From assembly GCA_021809225.1 (NCBI GenBank), contig JAKBAL010000191.1, positions 1 through 5,290 of the forward strand: DNA of 5,290 nucleotides, written 5' to 3'. Positions 4,858 to 5,290 of the stretch are shown here, piece after piece. The stretch's first letter is position 1. Each line of letters starts with the position of its first letter. The position numbers and the translations under genes were made by a program. This stretch comes from Pseudomonadota bacterium. GTDB taxonomy: Bacteria > Pseudomonadota > Alphaproteobacteria > UBA9655. The notes under the pieces were generated by a model, which saw nothing but the letters and a program-made list of their open reading frames with translations, made no database searches and was not told where the DNA came from.

Positions 4858-5290
4858 TTTTTAAATTTACTTTTTGTTATTTCACCTCGGGGGGTGTGAA
4901 TTTTATTCTATAAAAATCCTATCTCCAACCGGTTACCGTTAAGATATTTTTGCATTCCTTTTTATGCATTGTTTGGTAACCCATTTACGGGATAAATATT
5001 CTACCTATTATATGGGTAGCAAGAAATATCGTATAATTATTTCAACTGTCACAATTAATCAAACATTTATCTAATTACAAAATAAAAACTTCCCGCCATT
5101 TTGTCGTCGCCCCAAAGCTAGAAAAAGTCCTGGTGCTTGCTAAGGTTCAAATAAGCTTGGCTACCATAAACCGAAATAGCTGGGACTTCTCCCGCTCCCC
5201 GTTTCGCGTTCGCTGGGCGCCGCCCCCTTCCCTTTCCAGCGTAACCACGTTATATAGAGGTAAGCTGTGCGCCGCAAATTTGCAGAGCGC
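4858..5290. other. 433-bp non-coding right flank, AT-rich then GC-rich
   Basis: I see no convincing gene here; the best small frame (4964-5074, 36 codons) has no recognisable features. From 4858 to about 5095 the sequence is AT-rich and includes AACCGGTT (4927-4934) and a 7-bp inverted repeat, GGTTACC (4931-4937) with GGTAACC (4975-4981). From about 5180 it becomes sharply GC-rich (CCCGCTCCCCGTTTCGCGTT, then GGGCGCCGCCCCC). A TATATA (5251-5256) sits about 30 bp to the right of that GC block, and an imperfect palindrome ends the window. A terminal repeat or origin region fits, but the opposite end is not in the window to compare. Confidence 0.45.
5269..5290. repeat. Imperfect 22-bp palindrome at the right edge
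   Basis: GCGC (5269-5272) pairs with GCGC (5287-5290) around the perfect 10-bp palindrome GCAAATTTGC (5274-5283). The symmetry is offset by two extra bases on the right. It could be part of a terminal hairpin or terminal inverted repeat; position at the window edge is the main reason to suspect this. Confidence 0.4.

Noticed and set aside
4882..4901. TTCAC...GTGAA hairpin around a G-run upstream of the 4857 gene
   Set aside because: The stem is only 5 bp with a 10-base loop; too weak to call a regulatory structure.
4964..5074. 36-codon plus-strand frame in the right flank
   Set aside because: It is short and AT-driven in composition, without the basic bias or motifs of the two accepted tiny genes, and has no clear promoter.
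5090..5097. TTCCCGCC resembling an E2F site
   Set aside because: It is a single short match, far from any assigned start and without a second clear site nearby.
5144..5153. GGTTCAAATA resembling a Pol III B box or tRNA T-arm
   Set aside because: No matching A box, acceptor stem or anticodon arm can be laid out around it.

Overview
The window looks like one end region of a small eukaryotic double-stranded DNA virus or an endogenous Polinton/adintovirus-like element. Three things point that way. First, a retroviral-type DDE integrase with the Polinton layout (N-terminal helical region, RNase H core, C-terminal SH3/chromo-like barrel) fills positions 1-1446 on the minus strand. Second, the genes are packed closely on both strands, with TATA boxes and AATAAA signals, A-rich leaders before the ATGs and no Shine-Dalgarno sequences. 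Third, there are two very small, strongly basic proteins of a type familiar from eukaryotic dsDNA viruses. No capsid, ATPase, protease or polymerase gene is in the window, so the exact lineage (Polinton, adintovirus, polinton-like virus, virophage or an integrated copy) is not settled.

Layout, left to right. At 1-1446 (-) is the integrase, whose C-terminus runs off the left edge. A 46-bp AT-rich divergent spacer separates it from a 53-residue basic protein at 1493-1654 (+). That gene ends tail-to-tail, sharing a TTAA, with a 325-residue protein at 1651-2628 (-) that has an acidic/basic N-terminal tail and a C-terminal region resembling a viral OB-fold single-stranded DNA-binding protein. At 2629-2778 is a symmetric bidirectional promoter: two copies of a TATCG-S-CGATA dyad in mirror arrangement, each flanked on the outside by a TATA box. 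It drives the SSB-like gene leftwards and a 187-residue helical protein (2779-3342, +) rightwards.

Next on the plus strand are two tandem, clearly paralogous small genes (3468-3632 and 3662-3985). The second keeps a Cys-rich tail with three CxxC pairs and the first is truncated. They meet head-on a minus-strand cluster of three genes: a coiled-coil protein (3988-4368), a single-pass membrane protein (4377-4646) and a second tiny basic protein (4693-4857). The last 433 bp hold no convincing gene. They move from AT-rich to strikingly GC-rich sequence and finish in an imperfect palindrome, which may be the edge of a terminal repeat.

The likely division of labour is inference. The integrase inserts the genome into host DNA, the SSB-like protein and its divergently transcribed partner may form an early/replication module under one shared operator, and the two tiny basic proteins may condense or package DNA. 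The tandem Cys-rich pair, the coiled-coil protein and the membrane protein are lineage-specific genes of unknown function.
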